A stretch of DNA of 64,000 nt from Akanthomyces muscarius (GCF_028009165.1 NC_079246.1:2232001-2296000), one strand, 5' to 3'; counted from the first letter of the stretch, positions 43,091 to 55,799 are shown. The notes: generated by a model from the letters alone, not told the origin. A program made the numbers and translations.

Positions 43091-46000
43091 TACTGGTACA
43101 CGCAAGTTGGTTGGGTGCACGCATCTCTTCCATCGAGTAACATCGAACCCCGCTGTGGAAATTAAAATCCCCAACGCGGCGGGCGGCCCTGCCTTGCCGT
43201 ATCTGAATACCGACTTTTTATCTCAAAGGGAAAGACAAAAAGAAAAAGAAAAACTTTTGGTACACGACAGCGATCGGATGTGGCTACCCGTCGTCCAAGA
43301 TAAAAAAGGGCGGCCGCAAGCGAGATTTCTTTCAGCTCGACGGGCTGGGCTGAGGTAGCTGGGCCGGCTGACACTCTGCAATCGCTTTTCGCTTCGATTC
43401 CACTGCAGAAATCATTTGCCTGTTTTGTCTCATCACATTGCCCATGGGAAAATGGATCCCCCATTTGCTGGCACCGCTAGTTCATGTCCCTTTGATGGCA
43501 AGGAGCCACACACACTTGCGTAGATACATGCGCGCACACCCTCCTCTTCTTCCTTGATTTGGTCATTTCCCAGGTTCTGGATCGCGATTTCGATCCCCGT
43601 GATTGATGACCAGGCCGTTGGGCGGGCGCAGGATATTGTTACAGGCAGCCAAAAGGAAATAACGCTCCTACTAATCTACCTGCGACGAATCGTTGGACCA
43701 CCCAGCCGAGGTCTCTGGTGTTAGGGTGACGGACACTTTCTCCGCCTGCGTCATCTGCTACACATCCTTGCGTCTTGGCTCCCTCACTGGTATACCAGTA
43801 TGTGGCCTTTGTCGTTTCTCAGCTCCGTGCTCACATGCATGCTGTATCCTGCATGCATTTCGCAAGGGCCCGCGACAGTACATGCAACTATCCAAAAAGC
43901 ACATCTGCCAACACGTTAGCCCTCCTCCTCTTCCCCTTGTGATCCCGACGCCTCCAATAAAACAAAAGTGGCTACACGCCAAGTTTGGGTTTCCTCATCG
44001 CCCACACCTTTCCGACAGCGTTACATCGCACCTTTTAGCAACGCAGATGAAGAGGGCGGGGCAGGCTCGTTTCTGCTAGTGGTTCCCGCACTTGAGCCTT
44101 CTCGACGCCTTGTTGAGCGATTTGCGCGCGCACAGCTGGCTACTGCGTTGTCCCCGAGGTCTGTCCGCTAGTTTGGACTGGTTGGGGTGCGTCCCGCCCC
44201 AAAACGCCGCCAATGGCCGATTAGCTCAGATTGCGATGCTCCTCCAGCGTGGCCACCACCACCAGCGAGATGACGAGCATGATGGAGAAGGATTCTCTTC
44301 TTGGCCCTCCGCTATTGAATTTAGCTGTCGCAGTCTGCTGCCATGTAGTAGCAGTAGCATTGCGACGTTCATGTGTAACGATGCTACGAGTGCCCCAGAG
44401 GAAGCGGTGAGCTAACTCCTCCGCGGCGCAGCACACATCTCCCTGCACAACAAGGCTGGAGGTATCACAGGCACGCGGCAAAGCCAAGGGCATGATGGAA
44501 CATCTGGTCAACACATCAGGCAGCCGATGTGTGTGGTGGGTGGCCTGGTGGGTGTGACTGTGCAGGAACCTGCAATGCACAATATCGGAGAGGCAGGCAT
44601 GCCCTTGCCTCCGAGCTAGTCCCGAAACTGCCTGTGCTCCGTCCCACACCCTCTTTGTGTGAGCTCGGGACATTTTTCTGACCTGTTGTCAGTATTGCGA
44701 GCGAGGCTGGAGCAATCTCGTTCTCATGCGCTGTTCCCAGAAACGAAGCTGCTGTGTAGCTTTAGCATACAAGCTCGGTCTCTGCCGTGAGCGCTGGGGA
44801 AACGGTAAAGACATGAGTCTTCGTGATACAGCAGAATACTAGGCAAATGTCTGCCGGCGGTCTAAACACTGGCGGTCATCACCAACCAGAGACTAGTTGG
44901 AAAGGGTGTGCCTGTGGCCTTGGTTTCTGTTGTGCAGATTAGGCCACGATGCTGATCGCCACCCGTCTGTAGTTCTACGGAGACATTTGCGACGATGGGC
45001 GCCAGGGCTGTGCTGGTGGTGTTTTGGCGTGGGCTCTTGCTTGCCGTGTTCAGAGCCCGAGCAGCCCATCGGCAATTGATGTCATGGTGCGTGATGGGCA
45101 GACGCCAGGCGGCGGGCGGCGAACAGGCAGCCAACAACGCCCATTGCCGTTTTGCGGCTGGCCCGAGCTGTAGATGATCTTTTGTCTCGCGGCCGGTGGT
45201 ACCGAGGCGGCGGAGCGGTCAATAGGAAACAATAGAGACGACGTGAACAAAGGAACAAAGGGGTGCGCGCCCGCAAACCTTGTGTTGTCTAATTAGAGGT
45301 GTGCGCTCGGACGGTGACAGGTGAGCGCTTCGATTCCCCAGTCCAGTTTGTTGCGGCGCGATACAATATCGGGGCCGCAGGAGCCCTTGAGCCTGTGCTA
45401 GGCCTGTCTTTGCTTTCTCTGCGACACGATTTGCGGAAATTCTAAAGGGGGTGCGGTGTGCGTCACGGTACAATTTGCCGACCAGAGACGTTGCGGCAAC
45501 TTCATGACTCGCACGTTTTGACTTTCATCGACATGGTTTGGGGTACTTGGTGGTTGGTGGAGATGGGCCGGTGCTGCGTTAGGACGAAAGAGCACAGGAG
45601 ACCCGATACCCGTACTAGGCCGATGATAGGAGGGCAAAATGTTAGCAATCACGGCCCAAAGAGTAGAAGAGAGGCTGCATGAAATCAGGATGCGGCCAAA
45701 CACGGCAATCTCGAGGGTGGTGGGAGTGGAGTCGGGCCATCGTGGGCATGGATAGGTGGATGCAACGGCTGGGAACGCATCGGCCTATTCGCCTCTCTCT
45801 CTGCAGAAAAGGGAAAGAGGTTAGGCAGCGGGCGTGTATCGTGCTGTAACCGATGCGGACCATGATGAGACCGAAACAGAAGCGGGCGAGTAAGAATCCT
45901 GGGAGATGGAGATGGTCGACTCGTCCCAAGTCCCGAGGACGGCACTCTCCGGGGGCCAGGCATCAGACGCACGCCCCCACGGCAGATATTCACTGAGAAT

Positions 46001-46390
46001 TGGTCCGGGCCCCAAGAGAGGAAGCTCAGATAGCGAAGCGGGTTGGGTTTTCGCCCTCATTCGCACGACTTTCTTGTTTGTGCTGGAGGGGGGGGCTAAA
46101 CGCGTGGGTGGTGATGGATGGATCGATGCGGCGGCGGGCGCGGGCACAGCTGATGAACGGCTACGTGAGCTGGGAGAAGAAGGAAAAAAGGCGGAGACAG
46201 CAGATTGGGTCACACGTGGCAGGGAGCTTCCAGAACGATGCGATGGGCGAGGAAGCGAGATGAGGGATGGCTGATGGCGGGCGATGGATGGGTGATGTGA
46301 TGAGGCGAGCGCAGGCCGACGGAGCATCTGGTATCAGAGCTGGGGCTGGGAGGGGCTGGGCGCTGTGGGCAGTGCAAAAGCCTCACCCTT

Positions 46391-46420
46391 ACAGTGGGCT
46401 ACAGTGGGCTACAGTGGACA
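46391..46420 (+). repeat. Three tandem copies of a 10-bp unit (ACAGTGGGCT)
   Basis: Two exact copies (46391-46410) and a third with two changes (46411-46420). Confidence 0.85.
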
Positions 46421-46777
46421 GCAAGGGGGAACGCAATGGCCGATGAGCCACCACTGCTGGAAAAAACCATCTTGGACCCCCTAAAACTGGTCCCCCCCGA
46501 GCAAAAGTCCCACTGAAGGGGGGGAGGGGGTTTCTCCGATTACGACGACCAGAAAAGTGGCTTCTTCAGCGCCCCAAACGGCCTAAATTTTACAAGCGGA
46601 TCACCCTGTAGCGTCGCCAAGCGGCAGGCGATCCCACCGACGATTTTTTTTTTTGTGATGCGACGGCGCGCCAGATACGGGTCACCAGATTTGCCCAGCC
46701 GAGTCTTGCCAGGGTGGGAATCGACGCAAGAATGTGTCGAATTTTATTCGTTTCCTTTTTCGGGTAAGAAAAGAAAA

Positions 46778-46846
46778 GAAGAAGAAGAAGAAGAAGAAGA
46801 AGAAGAAGAAGAAGAAGAAGAAGAAGAAGAAGAAGAAGAAGAAGAA
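46778..46846 (+). repeat. (GAA)23 trinucleotide repeat
   Basis: Sixty-nine nucleotides of uninterrupted GAA, flanked by further A/G-only sequence. Long GAA/TTC tracts can form intramolecular triplexes. The poly-Glu and poly-Ser frames across it are products of the repeat. Confidence 0.93.
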
Positions 46847-47167
46847 AAAGAAAACCAGCAAATATCAGGTTCAATTTTAATCAAAACGGGAATCTTGAAG
46901 AAAACAAAGCCCTGGACTCCGCATACTGTAATTACCCAACGATGCACTTCAGCATGCGCCGGCGAAGCGGTTGACGCAGATGAATCGATCGTCGTCGCAA
47001 AAAAGCAAGACATGGGAAATTTTTTTCATCCAAAATTAACTGCCGTCCGTAATGATAAGCTGCTCATTACCTCATTTTTCCCGTCCCTGTCTTCTTTATT
47101 TGGCAGGTAAAAACGACGCACTGCCCATCTGTCCATCCATACGCACACCCCAGTCCATCGGGTTTGT

Positions 47168-47192
47168 GGGGGGGGGGGGGGGGGGGGGGGGG
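47168..47192 (+). repeat. Poly-G tract (25)
   Basis: Twenty-five consecutive G, 322 bp after the GAA tract. Exact length may be uncertain because long G runs are hard to sequence. Confidence 0.88.
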
Positions 47193-47740
47193 ACACTTTC
47201 TGAGCTTCTTCTTACGCGCTAGAAACCGTATTCTTGCCATTCATTCCTCGCTTTCCATTCTGGTTGGTCGTCTCCGCCTGGCCTCGGGATCAGGCTCTCG
47301 CCGGCACCGAATCGCCGTAGCGTTCGTTCCGCGATGTGGGGGGTGTGAGGCAGGCCCAGGTTTTCTTGTTGTCACAGATCACTAAGAAAACTTTACGAGA
47401 AAGAAGCTTTCCTTCCCTGGTCTTGGTCTTGGGGAGGCTGACATTGAGCAAAAGATGTGAGCCATACTAGGCAGGTACTATCCCAAATCAACGGGGCTCA
47501 TCGACAGGACACCGACAAGGGTGTCGGTCATGAACATGTCATGTAGTACGGGGGCCTTGGCGTTGATTGAAATGTCTTGTCTTGGCTTGAAACTGCGCAT
47601 TTCGCTTTATTGCGTTCTTCCTAGATCCGGTTCTTGTCAGTTAGGTGTGTGCGCAAATCGCCCGTATCCGCGCCGGCGGATAGATTGTGTGATGCCCCAA
47701 ACGCCAACGACACACGGACGCTCACGCCACAATCACTCAG

Positions 47741-47756
47741 ACACACACACACACAC
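47741..47756 (+). repeat. (AC)n microsatellite
   Basis: Eight AC units. Confidence 0.85.
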
Positions 47757-50700
47757 CACCACCCCCAAGAAGCCAAGAAAGCCGTCGGGTCGTTTGGCAG
47801 CACCCTCTCGGCTATCGTCCGTTGGAGACCACAAACGCTCTGAGCTTCAAAGTTGCGGTCATGACAGGTCAGCATGAATGTTTTATGCCGGGGAAAAATG
47901 GGTAGCTTGCGTATCAGATCGACAACAACCCACGGAAAGTGTGCGAGTGCAACCCCGGCATTTGGATCGGCGATACTATCAATGCTTCGGCTTTTTACAT
48001 TCCCATCTCTCTTTTCTAGCCTTTGTCTGGTTTCAACAAGCTTTCAAACATCCCGTGCTCATTGTCTATGCTTGTGCGTCCCGCGCCAGTCTAGGTTTCA
48101 GTGCTCGGCCGTTTTGCATGAGCGCATCGCATTGTTTTCCAGCATGATGGCCTGTTTTTTATTATTTGTTTTATTCAAGCAATGAGCCATAAACTGCCAT
48201 TTTCCTTGGCTAGTTTACCCTTTGCAACATAGTCTTTCCCAGTGCCGTGGTAACACCCACACACCCCACAGCGCATAAGCCTCTCTTTTAGGGGTTCTCG
48301 GCAGATCTGAAGAAGAAAAAAAGCAGACAGAAACAGCCCATTGTAATCACGACAAGAGTTGGCGCTGGTCGGGCACGGCCGTTATCGATGGCGCATCGCA
48401 GAAGCCTAATTAAACACACCTGGGGTCATTCTCCGCCGCTGGGACGACCCGGCGATGGCTGTGTTGGCCAAGACTTTTCTTTGGTCTGCCGGAACGTCCT
48501 GGTAACATTCACGCAATTTTTCTCTTAGGGGATGGAATGAGACACGAGGGCATTCCGAAGGAGGAAAAATCGGCCGCGATGGAAATTTGGAAGAACAGAA
48601 AGACATGCCCTCTTCCGCGTGAGTGGAAAGGTGCGCATAGGCCAGCCGGTGCGCAATGCCCGTGGCATTTGCCGGTGCCGGCCCTCCCACTCTTGAGCAT
48701 GTCGACATCGGCCATGCTCGGAATACTTGGTCATGCTAAGTAGAGGCCAGCAGAGGGCAACGGTTCCGAGTGAAGTCGGCAGTCCATCTCCAGCGTGCAT
48801 GGCCGGTCCGATTGACGAGAGCTTTGTTTATTCTCCCACATTACCTTCCCATCATGACCGAAGGTCCCCGCTGAATGTCACACGCGATTTGTTAACTATG
48901 CCGTCCCCATACAGAGAGGCGTGCCATAGCAGCAGTCGTTCTTTGCAGGCCTCGAAGACCAAAATGATAATAATAAAGTAAGCAAATTCCATGGCTTGTC
49001 GCCTGACAGGTCGTATTTGTCGTAAAACAACGACTCACGTCGCCGGGGAAGAAACGCCGCTCGCACTGCCTCCAGATCGGGAGTGGGAACATCCCGGCTG
49101 TGGGCTCATCTGATCAGCATGCTTGTTGTTTGTCCTTTATTAACATCTTGATAATATGTTGGTAATAATTTTCCTCTTTACTTGGAAGAGGAGACGAGTA
49201 TGGTAACATGCTGAACCAGAACAGGGTAACTCATATTGATCATGTGTACCAGGCGTCCTCCTCTAACCATTTTAGCTTGGCAGAGCACGCTCGTCCGGCG
49301 TATTTGGCTTTTTCGGACAGGTATACTCCGTATGCATCGACTCATTTCACTAATGACGACAAAGCAGGCTGTGTGCTAGACGAGGCTCAGCCAGCCCGGA
49401 ATGATTCGGTATCCGTACATGTAATAAGCTTTTTTTACTTTGCCTCATGCACGATGTGCATTGCAGGGGGCGTGTGCGTTGCGGAAATCAATATTATCCT
49501 GTAGGAGAATTATGACCTTTAGCCTGCATGACGAGGAGTGTGGGCTCTGGGGCTGGGCGGTTCTGTCAGCGCAGTAACGGCGGTGAGAAAGCTGAGCGCC
49601 ATATCTGGACGGTTGATTAATATATGCACCTGTTTTAAACGTCTCAGATCATCAACGTAGCATGCGGGATCGGCCACATTACGCAGCGCCAGGCTTGGCC
49701 CCCTCCTCGTCCGCACATTCCCGCTGGTCCGACGACATGTATCTTTGATGCAGAGTCACGCACCCGCAGACACAGCTGCTTGGCATGACCTCGAGAAATT
49801 TCTTGGCAAGGGTCCATAAGGAGCGGCGCGTGATGGCTCAAGAGTTTTTGGTTTCTGCTGACAGCCAATGTACCTCCCAGAAGGGGGCACATCATGTGTA
49901 GCATTTTTATTGCCAGCCTGCCTGCCCATTCCTGCAGCATGGTGTCGGCCCCCAGTCCACACGCTTTGCAGCTCGGCTCGGACCAAATTTAGCCGGGCAA
50001 CTTACTGAGTACGTCGTTGGTGTTGACTATTATTACTCTTTGATTCATAGCTCCGCCCCATCGATGTTGCGGCATCCCATCGGCATCACCGACTGACCTT
50101 CTGGAAGCATTCGCGAGGATGGAGCCGCTTGCACCTGGTAATTTGAGCAGGGGTAAATGGATGATGACTTGATCCAATCGAAGGGGCCCTGTTTTGCTAT
50201 TACTGGTATTTCCTTTTGCTAGTCAGATGAACAATAGGAGATCCGCCGCGTGGGAGGGGCGGATTCCCCGTACGCTGCGCTGGGCAAGCCAACGGCTGGG
50301 TGCTGCGCTGTGCGGTGCTCCGGGGGGCGGGTACTCGTCCTGAGATGGAGATCAAGCCCGAGGGACCTTGTTGAAATGAAATAAAACGAACTAGTATTTA
50401 ATAACAGAAACAAATAATTGGGCTGGGTTAATCTGCCAGGGGGGTGTGTGGTGAGAGGGGTCCCCTCCCAGCCTCAAGCCACGCCAGCCAGCCACAGCTA
50501 GCTCCTGGGCGGGCACGGCGGGCTGCTTGCTCAAACTCTTTTGCTCGTCGAAGCACACCCTTTCGGGAATCCGAGGCTTGCGAGAGCGAGAGCGAGTGTG
50601 GGTGCAGATTGCGGGCTGAGAGGGCGTCATTTTGTTTCTCTTGCTGTTTGCTTTTCCTGGGCGCAGTTCACAGCGGTAGTTGGTCACGATCTCGTACGCC

Positions 50701-53700
50701 AACGCCAACGCCAACGCACAAAGTTGCGATCCATGTGTCACTCTGCTGGCCACTCAAGACGGCCCAGCGGCTCGCCCTGCTGACGCAGTTGTTCCTCTAG
50801 AGAGACCGACCAGTGGGGCAAAAAGCACCCTCCGATCGCCTGATCGATGCGCGATGCTAGATCTCTGTCCTGATTTGACAGCGCCTGCAGACAATATTCC
50901 AGGCCATGCAGTCAATGCATTTGCGCCGTGGCCGATGGATGGGAAATGAGATTATGCATGAGGATAGTGTTGCTGCAATAATGACAACGACATGCAGCAG
51001 GTTTTTATCTCTATTTTTTTTTTGTCAAGATTCTGTTCTGTGGTCTGTTTAGCTACCTAGGTGCGTCGCCGAAGGCGCTGCGGCTGAGTATGTACCAACA
51101 GCCAAACCAGACGGTGCTCCTCCAGACCATCAACGGGCCGTCGTATGCGTGTCTCTGCTGCTTCCGCTCATGTCTCGCCAACATGAGTACATGCATATGG
51201 ATGTCCATGTGATGCGTCGGCCGACTTGTGCATTTCTTTGTGCTGGCGCAATGGACTTTTTGGCCGCTTTTGCCCGCCGCCCGCCTAACAGAGTTCGTTT
51301 GATCTGGTCCGTGGTAGGCTGGGGCTGGCGGCACCCCTTCGCAAGCCCGATAATCAATCAACCATCGCTCCAACCACGGGCAATCAGCCATAAGAAATGA
51401 CGCATCATTAATTATGTATGATGTATAGATATACCTGCATATTGGTGCGATGCTGCGATGCGAGAGCGATGATGCAGCGCGCGCTCTGTTTGCCAACGCA
51501 CATGCCTGAGGTACCCATGTCTGCCTACCATTTGGCTGTTGCCCGCCGTCGGCCAACTCCCCAGACCAAACCTGCATGCGTTTATCCCCTTCGTAAGGAT
51601 ATTCAAGTCGCTCCCGCAACGCCCCAATGATCAGCAATACCCCCCGAATCCTGACCATGCCGTTGTCATCAAGCTGATTGGCAAACTCGAGCAATGACCG
51701 ACATTTGACCCCGAACAGCCCCCAGCCGTATTTTCGCCAGCCCTTCGGATGATCCCCCTTTTGCCCGTTCTCTCGCAGGGCCGATGCGAAACTACGCATT
51801 TAGCACATGTTTCACCTAAAATGGTTCGCCCACGCTCGTTCTAAATCGCTGCCCTTGAGAATTGGTCCCGGCTAGCACAGACGCACACGGCATGTCACAA
51901 CCCAGGGAAGCCTGCGTGGCCTGCCCGCTAACAAGCCTAGGCATCGGCATGTCACGCCAACGCAACGGACTTATCCGTCCACGACCGCCCTCCATCGCTT
52001 ACAAGCTTTTGTACTGCTTGGCACAGATCTTGCATTTCCCCGTTCTATTATTATGCTTTTAACAGGAAACAAGCACTCATGCTTGACAGGACACGTAAGA
52101 AAAGGGGTCTCGATGTAACCTCACGAACCCTGCAGTATCTCGGTTGCGCAAAGACGGGCAGTACGAAGGCCACTGAACCAAATAAAAAAAAACTCTATCA
52201 AATTTCATCCACCCTTTCATCGTTAGTTCTGCGGCCAGGCTGCCGGGCTGCCAGCCCGTCCACTGGAGGGATACATCAGAGTTTCCGACGCTTCCACCTG
52301 GCAGCGCGGATGGCCAACAACGCACGTCCCCGCAGGCTGTCCTCGTACAGGCACTCCGTAAGATCAACTGGGCCGTGGCGTCGGGCTTTCAACACCGACT
52401 CTCTCCGGTGGAGTCGGCTTTCCTGGGCAGCGGCGAGGCTTTCGAATGGGCACACCCAATCGTGTGTCCCCACGCCTGGCTTCGTTTCATCGCAGAAATC
52501 AGCCCCGCCCGGGTACTGAACCCAGTCTGGCTTTCCAACGGTCCTGGGGCGGCTCTATTGGTACTGTGGCGGCGGTGTTGGCTGCCGCGCTCTTGGCACC
52601 CAGTCCTAGGCGACCCGAGGCAGCCTGTCAAACCTCCTTGGCAGTGGTGATGTGCCTGTCACGAGCCCACTGTCAGCACCTACGACTACAGGGAGCAGTC
52701 AAGGCTAGCATCATCACAAACTAAGCTGTCCAGCCATGGCAGCTCCGACTGCGGCTACTCATTACCAATTTGCCTGCCCAGAGCAGCATGTCGGTGCGCC
52801 GCGCAATTGCTGCTCTCAGCGACAGCCGAGCGCGACATCGCACCGTTCCCGGGTCTTCCGGCCCGACCAAACAACACGGGCGCTGCAGACTGCGAGACAT
52901 AGTATGAAAAAAAAATGGACTGGTTAGACACGCTGCGATTTTCTGCAAGCTGCCGCTGCCCGCCTACGAGACTGCAACAACTCGGTTAGTCGCTCTGCAG
53001 CGACAGGATCGGTGGTGCTGCTGCCTTTGCCATCTATGCTGTGTGTCCTGGGATCGTATGGATCTTGGATCGGTGGTTGTGACTGGGGCCAGCTCTCACG
53101 CCGCCATATCGCGCCGATTATGCCAGCCCCAGCTGAGCACAGTCACCACTCGCATTGAGATGGCTTTGAGTTTGGCGTGGCGCGCCATCCCGGCCCTCCA
53201 TGGCTGGTTGTCAGCCACGATACCCACATCTCCTACGGTTGAGGTTCCAGTAGCAATTTACTGGCTCGTACCCCAGCCCAGGGTCCCGGGATGAGCAGAG
53301 CATTCTATCCGGCCAGAACCTGCCTGGTCGGATGTTTTTCTCGCTCCTCTGGCAATAGCGCGCGGGCAGTGCTAATGGAACCATGTCCTTCGAGGGTTGT
53401 CGTTATCCGACCCGGAAATAGATCTTCCCAGAATCCCACGTAGGATTCGCATTGGAGCCTATAAGGTCGACGCCGCGACAGAACGGGTACCTCTCCCGTG
53501 GGGTATGCAAGGGCGAAGCTTCGAACAAGACGTGTTAAATTGGTCAAGCGTGGTTTTCTAAAGCGAAGTCATACGGTTTGTCTTCTGCATTTTGGACCCA
53601 GGGCTGAAGAAAACGTCGGTGTCAAACTATTACTTGGAGAATTCGTTGTTCAGTGGTGCTACACGCGGTCATCGGCTCGTGGCTGGTGGCTGGTGGCGCC

Positions 53701-54360
53701 GTCGGGTAGCTACTGCAGATACTGCGGCGACCCGAACCAAAGAACCTCCGCAGCTTTCATCTAGCTAGGAATTTTTCCTCGACGTCCGTGACCAAATACT
53801 TCCACCTCGGAACACAGTCCACTTGAGTTTGTACCAGTATTTGCAGGGGTCTCCCGCACAGCCTTCGAACCGAGCTGCAGGCAGACTCATCCGCACCCCA
53901 AGCAAAACCTAAATGCCCCGTATTGCAGCAATGCGGGCGGAAAGGCTGATGGACTGATGGGCACTTCTGTCATTCCGAAACACGGGTCCAAACTAAAAGT
54001 TTCCCCGATTCATGGGCCTCGGGTTGGAGCAGACCGCAAATTGCGAGTCAAATAGTCGATGGCTATGCTTTCTGTACATTCCTGTTACAGAGCATGTTGG
54101 CTCCGTCGGGATTGGATGAGAAAAGCATCGCCAAGTTGCACCAATAAATGCGCGGCGGTTCACGCAGCGACGTGCGAGACGTTTCCACCAATCCTTTTAG
54201 GTTTCGGATTGCGCGCAGGCAAGGCCAATAAACGAACACGCTGTGACGAAGCTCGAAGCAGCGACCGGACCCTTTTTTGGGGGCGCTAGATCGACCACGA
54301 GGTACGTCAGATCTGGCAGTGCCGTCCTCTTGGTAGGTAGGTTATTACTCGTCACGGTTA

Positions 54361-54395
54361 CAGATGTCGCTTTCAAAAGTCTTGTCTGACAGGGG
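54361..54395 (+). repeat. Left terminal inverted repeat of the transposon
   Basis: It begins CAGATGTCGCTTTCAAAAG and ends CTGACAGGGG. It pairs with 55848-55882 over 35 bp with differences only at positions 2 (A/G) and 5 (T/G). Confidence 0.93.
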
Positions 54396-54491
54396 TCCGG
54401 GCCTGCCTAGGCTACAAGGGGCCCTGCCCACCTAATTTACTAGGTAACCTACCCCTCTTTCCTTCTTACAACCCCTTACTAAGTAGCCAAA

Positions 54492-55799
54492 ATGGTCCGC
54501 CAGACAGACATCGCGACACGAGCTCTCGTGGTTACTCTTAAGGCACCCTGCAGTGGCAAAACCTCTACTGAGGTTGCCGGCCTGGCTGGAATATCTAGCC
54601 GTCAGGTTGATCGAATCTATGCCCGAGCGATCAAGCGAGGCTTTGACCCAAATCTTCGACCAATCATTATCAAGGATGCCTATCTTGAAGATGCCCCACG
54701 AAGTGGCCGGCCGAGCAAACAAACAGCAGAGAACCAGGAGGCTATCTTGAAGAAGATTAAGCTAGATAGGTACGGCAGGGAGAAGACGTGTGGTGTGCTT
54801 GCTGGAGAGCTGACTGAAGCTGGAATTCCTATCTCAGGGCCAACTGTGTGGCGTATCTTAAAGAAGGCAGGCTTCCGGAAGACGAAGCCGACGAGGAAGC
54901 CTGGTCTGACACAGAAGATGAGGGATGAGAGGCTGCGTTGGTGCAGGGAGCGAGAGAATTGGAGCCTTAAGGACTGGAAGAAGGTTATTTGGTCTGATGA
55001 GACCTCTGTTGTTCTTTTGCATCGCCGAGGAGGCTATCGCCTCTGGCGGCGGCCTGAAGAGGCCTTCCTCCGCAGCTGTATTCGTGAGCGTTGGAAAGGC
55101 ACCTCTGAATTTATGTTCTGGGGCTGTTTCTCTTATGATAAGAAGGGCCCTAGCCACTGTTGGAAGCCAGAAACAGCCCAAGATCGACGCCTCGCGGAGG
55201 CAGCAGTGAAGGAATTGAACGCTGAGCTGGAGCCTCTGGCACGAGAGACGTGGGAATTGAATACACAGATGCGCCGGCTAGGGCTCCGCCAGAAGCCTGG
55301 AAGGCAGCCTCAATGGCGCTGGAATCAACGCTCTGGAAAGCTCTCTCGCAGCCTTAAAGGAGGCATCGATTGGTATGCTTATCAGACGAAGGTTCTGGTG
55401 CCGAAGCTGATCCCTTTCGCCAAAGCTTGTACTATTACAAGGCCAGGAACTCTCGTACAAGAAGACAAGGCTCCAGCACATAACCACTATATTCAACAGC
55501 GTATTTATGAGGCTTATGAGGTACAGCGGCTCCTATGGCCAGGTAATAGCCCTGATCTTAACCCTATAGAGCCTTGTTGGCCCTTTCTGAAGAGAGTGAC
55601 CACAAGGAAGGGCGCGCCAAAGAGCCGCCAGGAGGCTATCACGGTGTGGGAGGCAGCTTGGCAGGAATTGCCTCAATCGCGTATTCAATCATGGATTGAG
55701 CGCCTGCCTAAGCATGTTAAAACTATTATTGAGCTAGAAGGAGGTAATGAGTATAAGGAGGGTAGGGCAGAGGAACGACGGGAGCGAAGAAGGGGCTGA
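54492..55799 (+). CDS. Tc1/mariner transposase (DD34E), intact
   Basis: 435 residues in a single exon. Residues about 10-50 form a first helix-turn-helix (KTSTEVAGLAGISSRQVDRI). Residues about 80-130 form a second, paired-like DNA-binding helix set (TCGVLAGELTEAGIPISGPT). The DDE_3 catalytic core has D169 (VIWSDET), D325 (LVQEDKAPAH) and E360 (NSPDLNPIEPCW), giving a D-x34-E spacing typical of Tc1. The spacing from the first to the second D is 155 residues, longer than the roughly 90 usual in Tc1/mariner, because of an inserted basic, helical segment (about 228-292). The C-terminus is highly charged. All catalytic residues are present and no stops interrupt the frame, so the copy may be active. 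The start at 54492 lies 131 bp inside the left end. Confidence 0.93.
   Translation: MVRQTDIATRALVVTLKAPCSGKTSTEVAGLAGISSRQVDRIYARAIKRGFDPNLRPIIIKDAYLEDAPRSGRPSKQTAENQEAILKKIKLDRYGREKTCGVLAGELTEAGIPISGPTVWRILKKAGFRKTKPTRKPGLTQKMRDERLRWCRERENWSLKDWKKVIWSDETSVVLLHRRGGYRLWRRPEEAFLRSCIRERWKGTSEFMFWGCFSYDKKGPSHCWKPETAQDRRLAEAAVKELNAELEPLARETWELNTQMRRLGLRQKPGRQPQWRWNQRSGKLSRSLKGGIDWYAYQTKVLVPKLIPFAKACTITRPGTLVQEDKAPAHNHYIQQRIYEAYEVQRLLWPGNSPDLNPIEPCWPFLKRVTTRKGAPKSRQEAITVWEAAWQELPQSRIQSWIERLPKHVKTIIELEGGNEYKEGRAEERRERRRG

Larger units (their letters stand above)
36403..54358. other. 18-kb region upstream of the nsdD-type gene without a supportable gene
   Basis: The first 0.5-1 kb should contain the leader and promoter of the minus-strand nsdD-type gene; on that strand it is C/T-rich and carries short upstream frames. 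Beyond that, open frames reach 248 codons (minus 51053-51799) but without motifs, splice structure or coding-like composition. Simple repeats are frequent: A19 at 37553, CATC at 37918, GT at 40753 and 42394, CA at 43069 and 47741, (GAA)23 at 46778 and G25 at 47168. Composition is near 50% GC. A transposon marks the right end. Non-coding transcripts or distal regulatory elements are possible but cannot be shown here. Confidence 0.5.

Noticed and set aside
46655..47110. 151-codon frame with a poly-Glu run
   Set aside because: The acidic run is just the GAA repeat read in one frame; the opposite strand gives poly-Leu or poly-Ser. Flanking residues show nothing conserved.
51053..51799. 248-codon minus-strand frame
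   Set aside because: It is the longest frame in the gene-poor region, but has no domain, no splice context and a random-like composition. A frame of this length is possible by chance in a window this size.
53860..53890. GGTTCGAAGG on the minus strand, resembling a tRNA B box
   Set aside because: No matching T stem, acceptor stem or anticodon arm can be drawn around it. A GGTTCAAATC near 9170 fails in the same way.
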